From Montifringilla adamsi (Eukaryota; Chordata; Aves; Passeriformes; Passeridae), in assembly GCA_017590115.1 (NCBI GenBank), contig JAGGNK010008781.1, positions 3,887,676-3,951,675 of the forward strand: DNA of 64,000 bases, written 5' to 3'. A program made the translations under genes and the position numbers. Under the pieces are notes generated by a model. That model made no database searches. It worked only from the letters and a program-made list of their open reading frames with translations, and was not told the DNA's origin. Of this stretch, positions 36,889 through 48,200 are shown piece after piece (position 1 is the stretch's first letter; each line of letters starts with the position of its first letter).

Positions 36889-39090
36889 GCAGGGTGCTGG
36901 GGCACACCCACACTGCCCTGGGATAAGATCCTGCTGCAAATCCACGTTAAAAACCAGGAATGTGGATTCCTGAGCTTGCACCAAGGAGCATTCCCCTCCA
37001 ATCCAGCCTGTCCCAGATCGCATGGAGCAGCTCCCTCCTTTATTTTTATCTTCCAGTGCCTGCTGCATTCGCCAGTAATCAAATAATTATGGGAAACCAG
37101 GAGAGGCACCCAGAGACTCCCTTATCTCAGTTTTCCATGGACTGGCAGTTCCTGGGATGTGTTTGCTCTCAGCCTTTAAAAAGCAACAGCAGGTTCACTT
37201 TCTGCCACTGGAGTTTGCCAAGTTTCCAGCTTTCCCTGGATCTTATCCCACCCAGGCAGGTCCTGGAGAGAGGGCACAGCTCGCTCAGACCCCAAAGGTG
37301 CAATAAAAATCACAGGGAAAGGCAAATTCCTGATGGATTTTCCACAAACACTCGACCAAAAAAAAAAAATGTTGCTGTCAAAGCTGCCCTTATTTGGGTG
37401 CCTTTTCCAGAAGCTATGCTCTGGCTCTGGATCCTGATCCATTCTCCAGGAATGCCAGGCACAGGGGACTCAGCTGATGCTGGGACACCTCCGTAATTCC
37501 TGCTGGAATGTGACCCTCAGACACTTTTCCCAAGGCTGATGCATCTCCCACTCCTGCCCTGTGCACCCACAGCCTCCGTGCTGCCACGAGGGAACCGTTC
37601 CCACCCTCTGCTCTGATTCCCAACACCTTTGGTGCTCCAATCCTTCAGAAAAAAATTCAGTTTCAACACCCCCAAGAGTCTCTCTGCCCGCCCCAAGAAA
37701 AGGCAATTCCAGAGCAGTGTCTTTATCCCGTTTCAGGTTGTGCTGGAAGTGGAAGAGAGAGAAGCAGATGCTTTTCCCTTGTGCTTTTCCTGATGCATTT
37801 CTCCTTCCACAGCCTAACACACCTAAAAAGAGGGGTCAAAAAACCCTTTGAATAATGTTTACAAGCTAATTAGGCAGAGAATTGATTTGAACATCACTGG
37901 GATACCAGAAAAATGCCAGCTGAGCTGGAAAGGCTTGGGCTGGTTTTCCATGGAAATTGAAATTGCCACAGGCTGCTGGAGGCAGGAGCTGGAGCCATTC
38001 CCTGGGAGGTCTGAGCCCATTTCCACCCCCAGCAGCCTCCTGGAATCACTTGGTTTATCTCCAGTTTGTAACATGACTGTGAGAGGTGAAGGAAAGGGAG
38101 AATAGGATTTCAATTCCTGTGCCATGGGAATAGGGAGAAATCCAAAACAACCTGGAAAGAAACACCAATTCCTTTTGATTCCTCTTCAGCAGCACTGCCT
38201 TGCCCAAATCCCAGCCAAAATTCCAGTTCCTGTACCCCAACAGATTTCCCACCAAGGGAGCACAACATGGAATTGCTTCTCCTTCCATTCCTCACTTCCC
38301 TTCCCAGCTTTGCTCCTTCCTGCCTTGCCAGACCTCAGCCCTGCACTGCCAAGGCTCCCAGAGCAGGGATGGAGGCACCTCTGGAGGCCCTGCAGGTCTC
38401 TCCTGGTTTATCTGGGCCATATCCCAGTTATCCAACAGCCAGCAGCTGTGTTTGGAGCACTGCTGCCCTGTTTCTCAGGAATTATGGACCTACCCAGCCA
38501 AGGCACAGGGAAAGAATTGGTTTTTTTCTGCTCAGACCCCTGAAATTCCAGGAGAAAATGAGATTTCTCTTGCTTGCTTTAGATCCTGGGGCTTCCCCCC
38601 CTCTGCTGGGTTTATTTTCCAATTCCCACTGCTCCTGTTCAGCTGCCAAACGCCAGCAGGGAGCTGCCAGTGGCATTCCTTTTGGGAAGGGACAGGGAGC
38701 CTGGCACTGCCCCCTGCCAGAGCTCAGGGAGGTTCACACCCAGCTCCTGCTCCAGCTCAGCCTCTTCCTGTGGAAAGCAAAGCCCAGCTGGGGGAATTTA
38801 ACATTCCAGCTCCAAAGGAACTAAACCCAGCCTTAAAAAGGGAAATATTTCCCAACTCTGAGTTTTTGCAGAGTGCTGGAGGCACCTGATAGGCACAGGG
38901 TTCCACAAACAGGGGCTGCTCCTGCTGACAGGGGGAGAGGGGAGCTTTTAATTTAGAGGAATTTCACAGGATCCATTTTATCCAGCAGCATGCAGGAAAA
39001 TGAACACAGCACCCTGCAAAGCTGGGAATGACACAGGCTCTGTCTCCTTGTTTCCAAGGGGGCTCTCTGAGCTCTGCTGAACAGCACAGG

Positions 39091-39174
39091 TTTGCAAATC
39101 CATTTCTTCCATTTGCAAATCCATTTCTTCCATTTGCAAACCCATTTCTTCCTTTTGCAAACCCATTTTTTCCC
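39091..39174. repeat. Four copies of a 21-bp TTTGCAAAYCCATTTCTTCC unit
   Basis: Copies start at 39091, 39112, 39133 and 39154. The unit junction creates the palindrome ATTTGCAAAT. The array lies about 650-750 bp before the FICD start codon. Confidence 0.95.
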
Positions 39175-39299
39175 AAATCCTGCCCAATTCCTGAGTGAAC
39201 ATGTTGAGGAAAGAGTAGTGCAGAATTCCAAGGCCAGATTTCCTCAGTCTCACCAACCACAGAGGGGATTTATGATTCCCAAAGGATCACCCACCTGGC

Positions 39300-39844
39300 A
39301 GGGGGCAGGACAGCACCGGGGGTGTTGGGCAGAGGGGATCTGGGGGAAGGCCTGGGGGGACACCGGGGGACCGGGCAGCGGGCAGGACAGCACCGGAGGC
39401 CTTGGGCAGAGCGGATCTGGGGGATCCGGGGTGCTGTGGGGGATTCCGGCCGGGTTCAGGCTCCAGGAAGGAGCGGAGCACGGGGAGGGATCCCAGAGCG
39501 GTGCAGGAGCCCTTGGCCTGGCGGGGCTCACAGGCCTGCAGGAGGGTGGGGAGGCGCCGGGGAGCTCCGTGACCCCGCGGGAGCGGCTGGCAGAGCCCGG
39601 AGCCCACGCTGCTCCCGGGCACCCGTGGCTCCTCCCGCAGCTGCTGTCACAGGAGCGCACAGCGGATCCCACGCGGTGCTTGGGGGTGGCCGGGAAGGGG
39701 GCGGCAGGGACAGCCCCCCCAATAGCTGTGACAAACAGAGCACATCGCTCAGACCCACTCTTACCCAGCTCTGGCTAAAGCTCTGCGTTCCCAGGTGGGA
39801 GCAGCGGCAAGGGGGATGCTGCAGGTGCCGGTGCTGGAAGCAGG
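39300..39844 (+). promoter_or_regulatory. FICD: CpG-rich promoter and 5'UTR of FICD
   Basis: CpG density rises from about 39300 up to the FICD start. TTCCCAG at 39788-39794 is a possible acceptor, so a non-coding first exon may lie in the GC-rich part, as in mammals. FICD is known to be stress-induced, but I found no complete ER-stress element here. Confidence 0.5.
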
Positions 39845-42484
39845 ATGAGTCTGGCGGCGATGGCGAGCGATGCCGAGCTCCAGTGGGTGTCCCTGCGGCT
39901 CCGTGTGCGCTGGGCGGCCGCGCTGGTGCTGCTGCTGAGCTCCCTGGTGATGCTGCTGCTGCCTCTGGACAACCAGTGCCACGCCGTGCTCAAGGGCCTG
40001 TCCCTGCTGAGGAATAAACTGGGCTCCTCGGGAATCAGCAGGCTCACGGGACAGAGCACGGAGCTGAGCGTCACCTCCAAGGGGCTGGAGCTGCTGGTGC
40101 TGAAGGGAAAAGCATCCCCAGGTGAGAGCTGCTGGGTGGGCATGGCTGAGCTCCTCTCAGGTCAAGGAGCTGCTGGAGGGGGTCCAGCAGAGGCCACAGA
40201 GGTCATTTGGGGTCTGGAGGATCTGTGGGAGCTGGGCCTGGTCAGTCTGGAATCTCAGCAATCCATACAAACATCTCCAGGGGGTGTCAGAGGATGGTGC
40301 CAGGCTCTGCTCAGTGGTGACAAGGAGCAATAAACTAAAACACAAGTTCCACCTCAACATGAGGAGCAGCTTCTTTCCATGAGGGACAGCTGCCCATGGA
40401 GTGGTGGAATCTCCCTCCATGGAGACATTCCAAACACACCTGGACACCTTCCTGCTCCAGGTGACCCTGCCTTGGCAGGGGCTTGGAGTGGGTGATTTCC
40501 AGAGGGCCCTTCCAACCCCCAACACCAACCCAGAGATCTTCACCCCCTTCCTGACCGCGTCCTGTACCCCTGATGGGAGTGACACTGTACCCTGATGGTA
40601 ACAAACTGCAATTAACTGCAATTAACACTGGCTGTAAATGCCCCTGAGGTCAGGCAGGCCCTCACCAGCTCCTCGACTGCATTCCAGGGCCCTGTGCTGG
40701 CATTGCTGTGTCTCTCCAGAGTTTTTCCTCGTGTTTTCAGTACTAGTAACTTCTGTGGAGGCAACTGGAACACAGAGAGGTGGTTTAATGCACAGAAATC
40801 TGGGCTACACAGCATTAATCCCAAAATCCTGGCACAGAACAGCCTTTCAGGCAATATCAGGCTGTAGCCATGGCCAGTATCAGCCAGGACATTAATTTGG
40901 AAAACACTTAAAGGAATTATTGCGATTCCAGCACCGTATCTTTGTTTGCATTAAAGCTCTTACTGCTGGGAAAATGTTGGATAGTTCAGTGGAAAAACAG
41001 AAGTGCTGTTGGCAGCCAACATAACAATGTTAACATTTTAATTTCACCTAAAAGAATGCCAAGGGAACACTGTTAGAACACTGTTTCCTCCCACATGGAG
41101 CAGTTTGGTGGCCACCTGTGGCCACCTTGAACCTGCCGCTCACAGCTCCTGCCTCCCCACACTTGCTGCCAGGAATGGCTCTGCTGCCTCATACTCAGCC
41201 TGGAGACGTGGCATAAACCTCTAGGATTAAAAACTGGAACACAAATTCTGTTCCAGTTCTCCAAGGCTGGTTTTGTTCAATTTTTATATCAGTGAACGGT
41301 CATTCATAGAATATCCTGAGTGGGAAGGGAGGCACAAGGATCACGGAATCCAGGTTTCCAGAGGTTTCCAGTAAAACTCACCACCCTTTACCTGTTACCA
41401 TTTCATTCCAGAGGTGAAGTTGGAAGCCAGAGCAGCTCTGAATCAAGCCCTGGAGATGAAGCGCCAAGGCAAGCGGGAGAAGGCTCACAAACTCTTCCTG
41501 TACGCCCTCAAAATGGACCCGGATTACGTGGATGCCCTGAACGAGTTCGGGATCTTTTCAGAGGAGGAAAAGGACATCCTCCAGGCCGACTACCTGTACT
41601 CCAAAGCTCTGGCCATCTCCCCCCACAACGAGAAGGCTCTGAGCAACCGCGGCCGGACGCTGCCCTTGGTGGAGGAGATAGACCAGAGGTATTTCAGCAT
41701 CATCGACAGCAAGGTCAAGAAGGTGATGGCCATTCCCAAAGGGAATTCCGCCCTGCGCCGGGTGATGGAGGAATCCTACTACCACCACATCTACCACACG
41801 GTGGCCATCGAGGGGAACACGCTGACGCTCTCCGAGATCCGGCACATCATCGAGACCAGGTACGCCGTTCCCGGGAAGAGCCTGGCGGAGCAGAACGAGG
41901 TGATCGGCATGCACGCGGCCCTCAAGTTCGTCAACACCACACTGGTGTCACGCATCGGCTCCGTCACCAGCAGGGACATCCTGGACATCCACCGGCGCGT
42001 GCTGGGCTACGCCGACCCCGTGGAGGCCGGGCGCTTCCGTGCCACGCAGGTCTTCGTGGGCCACCACATCCCGCCCCACCCGCAGGACGTGGAGAAGCAG
42101 ATGGAGGAGTTCGTGCAGTGGATGAACTCGGAGGACGCCATGAGCCTGCACCCCGTGGAGTTTGCGGCGCTGGCGCACTACAAGCTGGTTTACATCCACC
42201 CCTTCGTGGACGGTAACGGCCGCACCTCGCGGCTGCTGATGAACCTGATCCTGATGCAGGCGGGGTATCCGCCCATCACCATCCGCAAGGAGCAGCGCGC
42301 CGAGTATTACCACGTGCTGGAGGTGGCCAACGAGGGCGACGTGCGGCCCTTCATCCGCTTCATCGCCAAGTGCACCGAGACCACGCTGGACATGCTGCTC
42401 ATCGCCACCACCGAGTACTCCGTGGGCCTGCCCGAGGCGGGCGGCGCCGCTGGATGCAAACAAACCATCCCCGTCAAGACTTGA
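39845..42484 (+). CDS. FICD: FICD, ER protein adenylyltransferase (AMPylase of BiP)
   Basis: Two coding exons, 39845-40121 and 41412-42484, joined in phase 1, give 449 aa (human 458). A signal-anchor helix spans residues 23-41, placing the enzyme in the ER lumen as a type II protein. TPR repeats lie at about 95-165 and the Fic domain at about 210-430. The catalytic motif [12 protein letters not shown] starts at H355. The autoinhibitory glutamate is present in VAIEGN (E226), so the switch between AMPylation and de-AMPylation of BiP (HSPA5) should be intact. NTT near residue 267 is the conserved glycosylation sequon. Start: ATG 39845 is used; a second in-frame ATG at 39860 is possible and would shorten the N-terminus by five residues. 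The intron holds a CR1 copy. Confidence 0.96.
40160..40555 (+). mobile_element. CR1 LINE 3' end in the FICD intron
   Basis: Forward CR1 sequence runs from AAGGAGCTGCTGGAGG through CAGGCTCTGCTCAGTGGTGA, CACCTCAACATGAGGAGCAG and GGGCCCTTCCAACCCC. At about 400 bp it is one of the longest copies here. Confidence 0.88.
41297..41345 (-). mobile_element. Short CR1 tail fragment
   Basis: CATAGAATATCCTGAGTGGG with AGGATCACGGAATCC resembles the inverted terminal piece of CR1. It lies about 65 bp before FICD exon 2. Confidence 0.5.
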
Positions 42485-43890
42485 GGGTTTTGGGCATACT
42501 CCAGGAGATGGTGAATCCGTGGGAGAGCAGAACTCCAAGGCGGTCGGTGTTCCTGCTGGGAAATGACTGGACAGGAGGTGTCGCTTGAGTGTTTTGTTTA
42601 TTTAAGTTTGATTAAATTAATATAATTTATTTATATACACGATGCCAAACAGAACTGGGGATGGTGGCTGTGCACTGGAAGGAGGTGGGGAGAGATGTCA
42701 GAGGGCTCAAAAAAATGAACTGAATTTCTCCTTAAAATTAAGCTTTGAAGAGCTGCTTCAATCACAACCCCGCACCCAGGCAGTCATCTCTACTGTCTGA
42801 CCTCAGCGAAGTCTAAACTGAGCTGATTCTGTGTGGCCTCTTCCCTGTAGCTCCAAAACACATCCCTGAAGGAACAGTACTCTCCCAGCTGTGTCCACCA
42901 GACACCTTGGTGTCAGTCACACAGGTACTGAGCAGGAAGGAGGCTGAACTCCAGCCCAAAGGCATCTCTTCCCCTCCCATTTCTGTTTCTGTGGCACTTT
43001 GCATGTTTACTTTCAGCTGCCTTTCCTGGGGTGAGTTTTGTACAAGTGGGAAGTGTTTGGTTTGGGATTACAGGTGATAGGAGTGGAACAAGAGGAGAAA
43101 AGCTCTGACTTAATTGAGGGAGGGCTCAGAAAATCTCAGCCAAGAGGAACCCTGGGAAAGAACAACTGTCCTTAGACATTTCAGTGGAGGGTTGGAAGGA
43201 GCTTGTCTGCAGAACTGTGGGCAGAAAAAAAATCAGGCAGAGCCAGGAGACACCAGGTGTGCCAGTTTGGGAAGAATGCGTACAGGAAGTTCGCCAAAAA
43301 CTTCAGTTTTTTTAGTCTGGGTAAGGGAACTTCCACAATTAATCACTGGTCATGTCATTGCTCTGATAAATGTGTCAAGAATCACTAGAGGCCTCTGTGT
43401 GCTGCTGGAGCAGTGCAGTGCCTGGAGCTGCTGAGCAGTTCAAAGAATCACTTTTGCCTTGGTTTTTAAGGTAAAAGTACCCACAGATCTCCCTACCCCA
43501 AACCTGCCAGGTCTGTAACAGCATCACTGACCCCACCACCTCCAAGCTCACAAAACTTCCATTTAAAATCCCAGTTCAGAGCATTTAACCTCTTGACAAA
43601 AGCTGCCAGGTTGTCCTAGGCTTAGTTTTCTTCCCTTTTAACTCTCTCTTACCTGACAGGGAGCTTAGGACATGTTTTAGAGAAGCAGAAACCAGGATGA
43701 GACTGGGAGTTCTCTGAGCACTGCTGCCAGGGAAAGCAGACAATACAGGAGGAAAGGTGTCCTGTCCTTACAAAGCATGTTATTTTTGTAGTGCAACCTG
43801 AGTATAAATAATGCACTTTAGAGCTGTGGGGGGGAAAAAATGTTATTTTAGTAACAGATTAATAAACTATTTTAATATTAAAGTCTTGGT
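42485..43890 (+). other. FICD: FICD 3'UTR
   Basis: Sequence without a conserved frame after the stop. A variant signal ATTAAA at 42611-42616 could give a short 3'UTR. A canonical AATAAA at 43861-43866 could give a 1.4-kb one. The second is followed within 200 bp by the inverted signal of SART3. Confidence 0.55.
43861..43866 (+). terminator. FICD: Poly(A) signal of FICD
   Basis: AATAAA on the plus strand, the first canonical signal after the FICD stop codon, in AT-rich sequence. Confidence 0.55.
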
Positions 43891-44039
43891 TTGGAAGAGG
43901 CTGTTCTCAGAGCACACTTGGCTGCAGTGAACTAAGTGGTTGTGGAGGAGGAGAGGCCATGGGAGATCCTGGTTCCCTCAGCCACGTGCCAACATGAGCA
44001 GAGTGATCATTTCAAAGTAAAGCCAAGTGAAATCAGCAC

Positions 44040-45247
44040 AGAAAAATAGTGTTTATTTGAAGCAGTGTTGGTGTGGTCCAAGTGAACTCAGCGCTGGGGT
44101 CCCCCCTCACATCCACCCCTCTGGGTGGTGACTTCCAGGGTAGCTGACAAGCAGGGATGCTTCTATGCAAAGTCACACCACTGTTGGAAAGTCTGAGGTG
44201 ATGACTGAAGTGATTTCAGGATATTCAGAGCAGATGGAATGAGCTGCTTCAAGGCCTGAGGGACACTGAGCACACCTGAGAGGTGAGGTACATCACTAAT
44301 CACCCAGCTGCCAGAGGAGAAGTGCAGTTCCAACACCCACATTTAAACAAAAGCAACAGTATTTATAGAAAACCTTTGAGAACTTGAGTTTAATAAACCG
44401 AGAAACGTCAGCTTGCACTTCACAGTTGTACAAAACCATACAGAAACCACCTGCAAAAAGACATGAGCTAGCTAGGAAAAACAACCAAAAAACAACCAAA
44501 AAACCTGGTCCTCAGCAACAGCACGTCCAGCTTCATGGGAAACAAAAATTACCACCTAAGGATCAGCTCCTGACACTTAAAAAGAATCATCTCAATGTCC
44601 TTTACAAATACACCATATAAAAAACAGGTCAACTGGAACAGAACAGGAACTGGATACATATATATGTATATCTGTGTATCTACATATACACACATATGTA
44701 TAGAAACTCTCCCAATACTAAAAGAGGCCATTGTGGTGAAGTTGGAGCATCTGCTGTTGGATTCTGCATGGAAGGAGATGACAGTCCCTGCGTGCGTGGG
44801 TTTGGGTGAAGAATGGGGCTGTTGGCAGAGAGAATGTCTGCAATCCCAATCTGAGCTGACCAGTGGAGCTTGCTGAGGTCCTCCCATGGCATCTCATTCG
44901 TCAATGAAAGAGAAAATCGTTGGAAAGTACTCCAAAAACTCCATGTGGCATCCGAGCTGTGCAGGAAATACTTCCCCCCTCGTTACCCTCAATATGAGGG
45001 ATCACATTAACGCCATTTCACCAGAACAAAAGTGTAACTCTTTGCTCTTAGAGGAAAAAAAAACAAAAAACGAAGAAAACTACCACCTGGATTTGTGCCA
45101 TCCTCCACTGATCCCAAGGAATGCAGCAGTCCAGTATTTACACGGGATTGGGACGGGCGTTCTCTCCTTGCAAAGCTTAAGGACACAACATGGCTTCCAG
45201 AAAGGCATTTCACATTGGACCAGACCCGCTGAGTGCACACTCCCTGC
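44040..45247 (-). other. SART3: SART3 3'UTR
   Basis: About 1.2 kb between the SART3 stop codon and the minus-strand AATAAA at 44052-44057. It contains a TA-rich microsatellite (about 44653-44702) and an ACCAAAAAAC repeat (about 44478-44504). No reading frame of note. Confidence 0.6.
44052..44057 (-). terminator. SART3: Poly(A) signal of SART3
   Basis: TTTATT on plus is AATAAA on the SART3 strand. Together with the FICD signal at 43861 it shows tail-to-tail ends about 190 bp apart. Confidence 0.55.
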
Positions 45248-48200
45248 TCACTTTTTCAGGAGCATCTTGGCAAAATCAGCATTGGACATCTTTTTAGGTT
45301 CTGCAGGGGGGTCAGAGGACGCTGCTGGTGAGTTCTGGACCATCCCATTCTCAGCCTTGGCCACGGGGTTGCTCTGACGCTGCAGCGCCCGGGGCATCAT
45401 GGAGAGCTGTGTCCTTCCCTTCCCTCGCCTGGAAGGGAAAAAATTCCCATTAAAACACACTCTTTTAGCTTGGGGGAACAATAAGGACTTGTGTGCTATG
45501 AGGAATGCACATTTCAATATCATTCCTGTCATTTGTTCCAGGGATAAAGCTTTCCATGGGTGTCTTTGAAGCACCCCTGAGTTCTGGCAGACAACAACTG
45601 CCCCACAGTCCCCAGGGCTGAAGCTCTGTTTATCCACAGGGCTCATCCAATACAGGAACACTAAAAGACAAAGGAGCAGCTTTAATGTTCATTAGGAACA
45701 ATGGCTGCTTCTTCAGAGGGAGAGGATGTGGAGGTTATTGGAGATCAGTGCCAACATCAGACCCAAGGGGATGGCCAGTGCCTCATCCTCTCGTTGCTAC
45801 AGAGCTGTTTCTGTGGGTAAAGAGGAAAAATTTGCTTTTCCTCATCAATCCAACAACCCATTTTTTTATGGTGCAGTACCTTTTAAATGTTCTTTCAGAT
45901 TCACAGGATCCTACACTGATTTGGGTTGGAAGAGGCCTTGAAGATCACTCACTTACACCTCCTGCCATGGGCTGGGACACCTTCCACTAGCCCAGGTTGC
46001 TCCAAGCCCTGTCTAACTTGGCCTTGCACACTTCCAGTGATCCAGGGGCAGCCACAGCTTCTCTGGGCAGCCTGTGCCAGGGCCTCCCCACCCTGACAGG
46101 GAATGATTCCTTCCCAATATCCCACCTAACCCTGCCCTTTGGCAGTGGGAAGCCCTTCCCTCTTGCCCATATAAAAAACCCTCCCCCTCTTTTTTCTAAG
46201 CCCCCATATTCCAGCTAAGATTCCTCAACTTTAGCATATACAGAAACACAGCATTTCCTTTCCAGGCAGTGCCAGCACCCCTCCCACAAGCCCTGCCCCA
46301 CTCACGCTCCATAGATGTGCCGTGGTACCAGGGGCAGGGAGGCCCTGCCGGGCTCGGACCGCTCCGGAAGCTTCCGCAGCGGGGGGTTGCTGATCATCAC
46401 CTTGATGACGTGGTCCTTCACTGTCAGCCCATCCATCTTCAGCACAGCCTGAGAGGCCTGGGCTTCATTCTCATATTCCACATAAGCCAGGCCCTAAATG
46501 AAGGAAAGAAAGAACCTACATGAGGTTTTAGTGCTTCTGTAAGAGCCGATGAGGAATCCGTAAATGAAGGAAAACTCAACATGGCTCAGTCCCAGTGTTC
46601 ATCACTCCCAATCATCATTCTCCTTACAAACCTGTATTTCCTTTCACTCCTGATGCCCTCATGTGTGGAAAAGGTATTAAAAAAGGAAAGAACCACTCCA
46701 AAAAAGCTATTAAAGGAAATAAAATGAAGTACCACGGCAGGCTCACACAGAGAAGGGCATCACCTCTCCCTGTTGTTACTCTTTTAAATGACATTCAAAG
46801 CCTTAAGCTGCATTTTCTGGATTATCCAGTTTCATAGGAGAGGCATCAGGTTTTACATAACTTTCCCAAAATACATTTATTTGTGGTTTCCAAAATACAT
46901 TTATTTGTGGTTTACACACAATCCCAGCTCAAACTAAGCTCAGAACAAGAGTTGGGGTTCCCAAGAGCACTCATTACAAGGTGTGCACACAACAGAAACT
47001 TCACCTGAGGTGATGCAAAGGGCAAGAAAATTCAACTTAAATCCAAGTCCACCATTCCCAGGATGTCCCTGTGGACAGGACCCACGACACAGACACAGCC
47101 CAGGTGTCAGAGTTTTGGCAGAGCAGCAGCTGGTTCAGAATCCCTTATTTAACAAGGAGTCATTTATTCAGGGATGGAAATAAAGAGCCCTGTCAGAGAG
47201 GGGGTTCATTTCTCACTGGCAAACCCCTTCCTGCAGCAGATGTTAGGAACAAAAGCCTCAGGAAACTGAGGAAAGGAGGATGAGAAATTGGTTGCACCAG
47301 GTAAACCCCATTTAGCCAGTTATTTAAAAACCAAACCTTTACAGAGTTGCCTGTTTTTACTACACTGAAAGTGTTATAAACATTTCCCCCTCCATCCTGT
47401 TTTTCTTATGCAATTTAAGAAGCATTTTGGAAAAATTCCTTTTGGTTTTCTGCACAAAGGCACACTGTATAAATCCAAGCTGTATAAATCCAAGCTCTTC
47501 CACAAGTAATAATACAACACCATGCTGGCACCTTAATCAACCCAAATTTTTTGTCCCCAGACTCCATGACAAGCTTCTTTTTGAAGAATTCCTTAAAACC
47601 AGGAGTGTGTTAAGGATGCCTACCTTGGGTTTTCCAGCTCTGTTGGTGACCAGTCGAATGTCCTTCACATTCCCATGGGCTTTACACACCTCCTCCAGCT
47701 CTTCCTTAGTGCAGGAAAATGGCAAACCAGATATAAAGAGTTTATGTTTCTCCAGGGTAGTGCTGTACCTGAACACCTGGAGGAACAAAAAGGATGTTGG
47801 TTCACAAACCAGCCAGAAATTCCAAGGATTTCAATTCCACACCCCAAAAGCAATTCCTGTTTGTGGGATCCAAAACTGCCTCAAAGCCATGAGTAGTGTT
47901 TTGGAAGATATTTGCATGTAAACACCAAGGACTTGCAACTAAATGCTACTAAACCCCTTCCCAACGAGGGCAGACACTGAGAATCATAGCATATCCTGAG
48001 CTGGAAGGGATCCAGAAGGAATCAGAGCCCAATTCCTATAATAATGTATTTATAATACTGCCCTCTTACTCAGCTGTCACTATGGGAACATTGAATTTTT
48101 CTGTGCAGGAACTCCAGAATGCAGAAATTCCCTGAATTACACAACTGAGCTCTGGTACAGAACATCCCCAGCCAGGGGATTGGGTAACAAATGCTGACCA

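Larger units (their letters stand above)
32960..39090. other. Intergenic region upstream of FICD
   Basis: No recognisable gene. One CR1 fragment (34083-34205), an A-rich ATTCCATTAAAA repeat near 34205-34275 and an AT-rich TAATTA cluster at about 36090-36240, a candidate conserved non-coding element, are the visible structures. Confidence 0.5.

Noticed and set aside
39300..39844. ER-stress response element (CCAAT-N9-CCACG) in the FICD promoter
   Set aside because: A CCAAT word is present near 39717, but no CCACG follows at the required spacing.
41320..42216. 298-codon frame overlapping FICD exon 2
   Set aside because: An alternative frame of the FICD exon, rich in Arg/Gly/His, not a separate gene.
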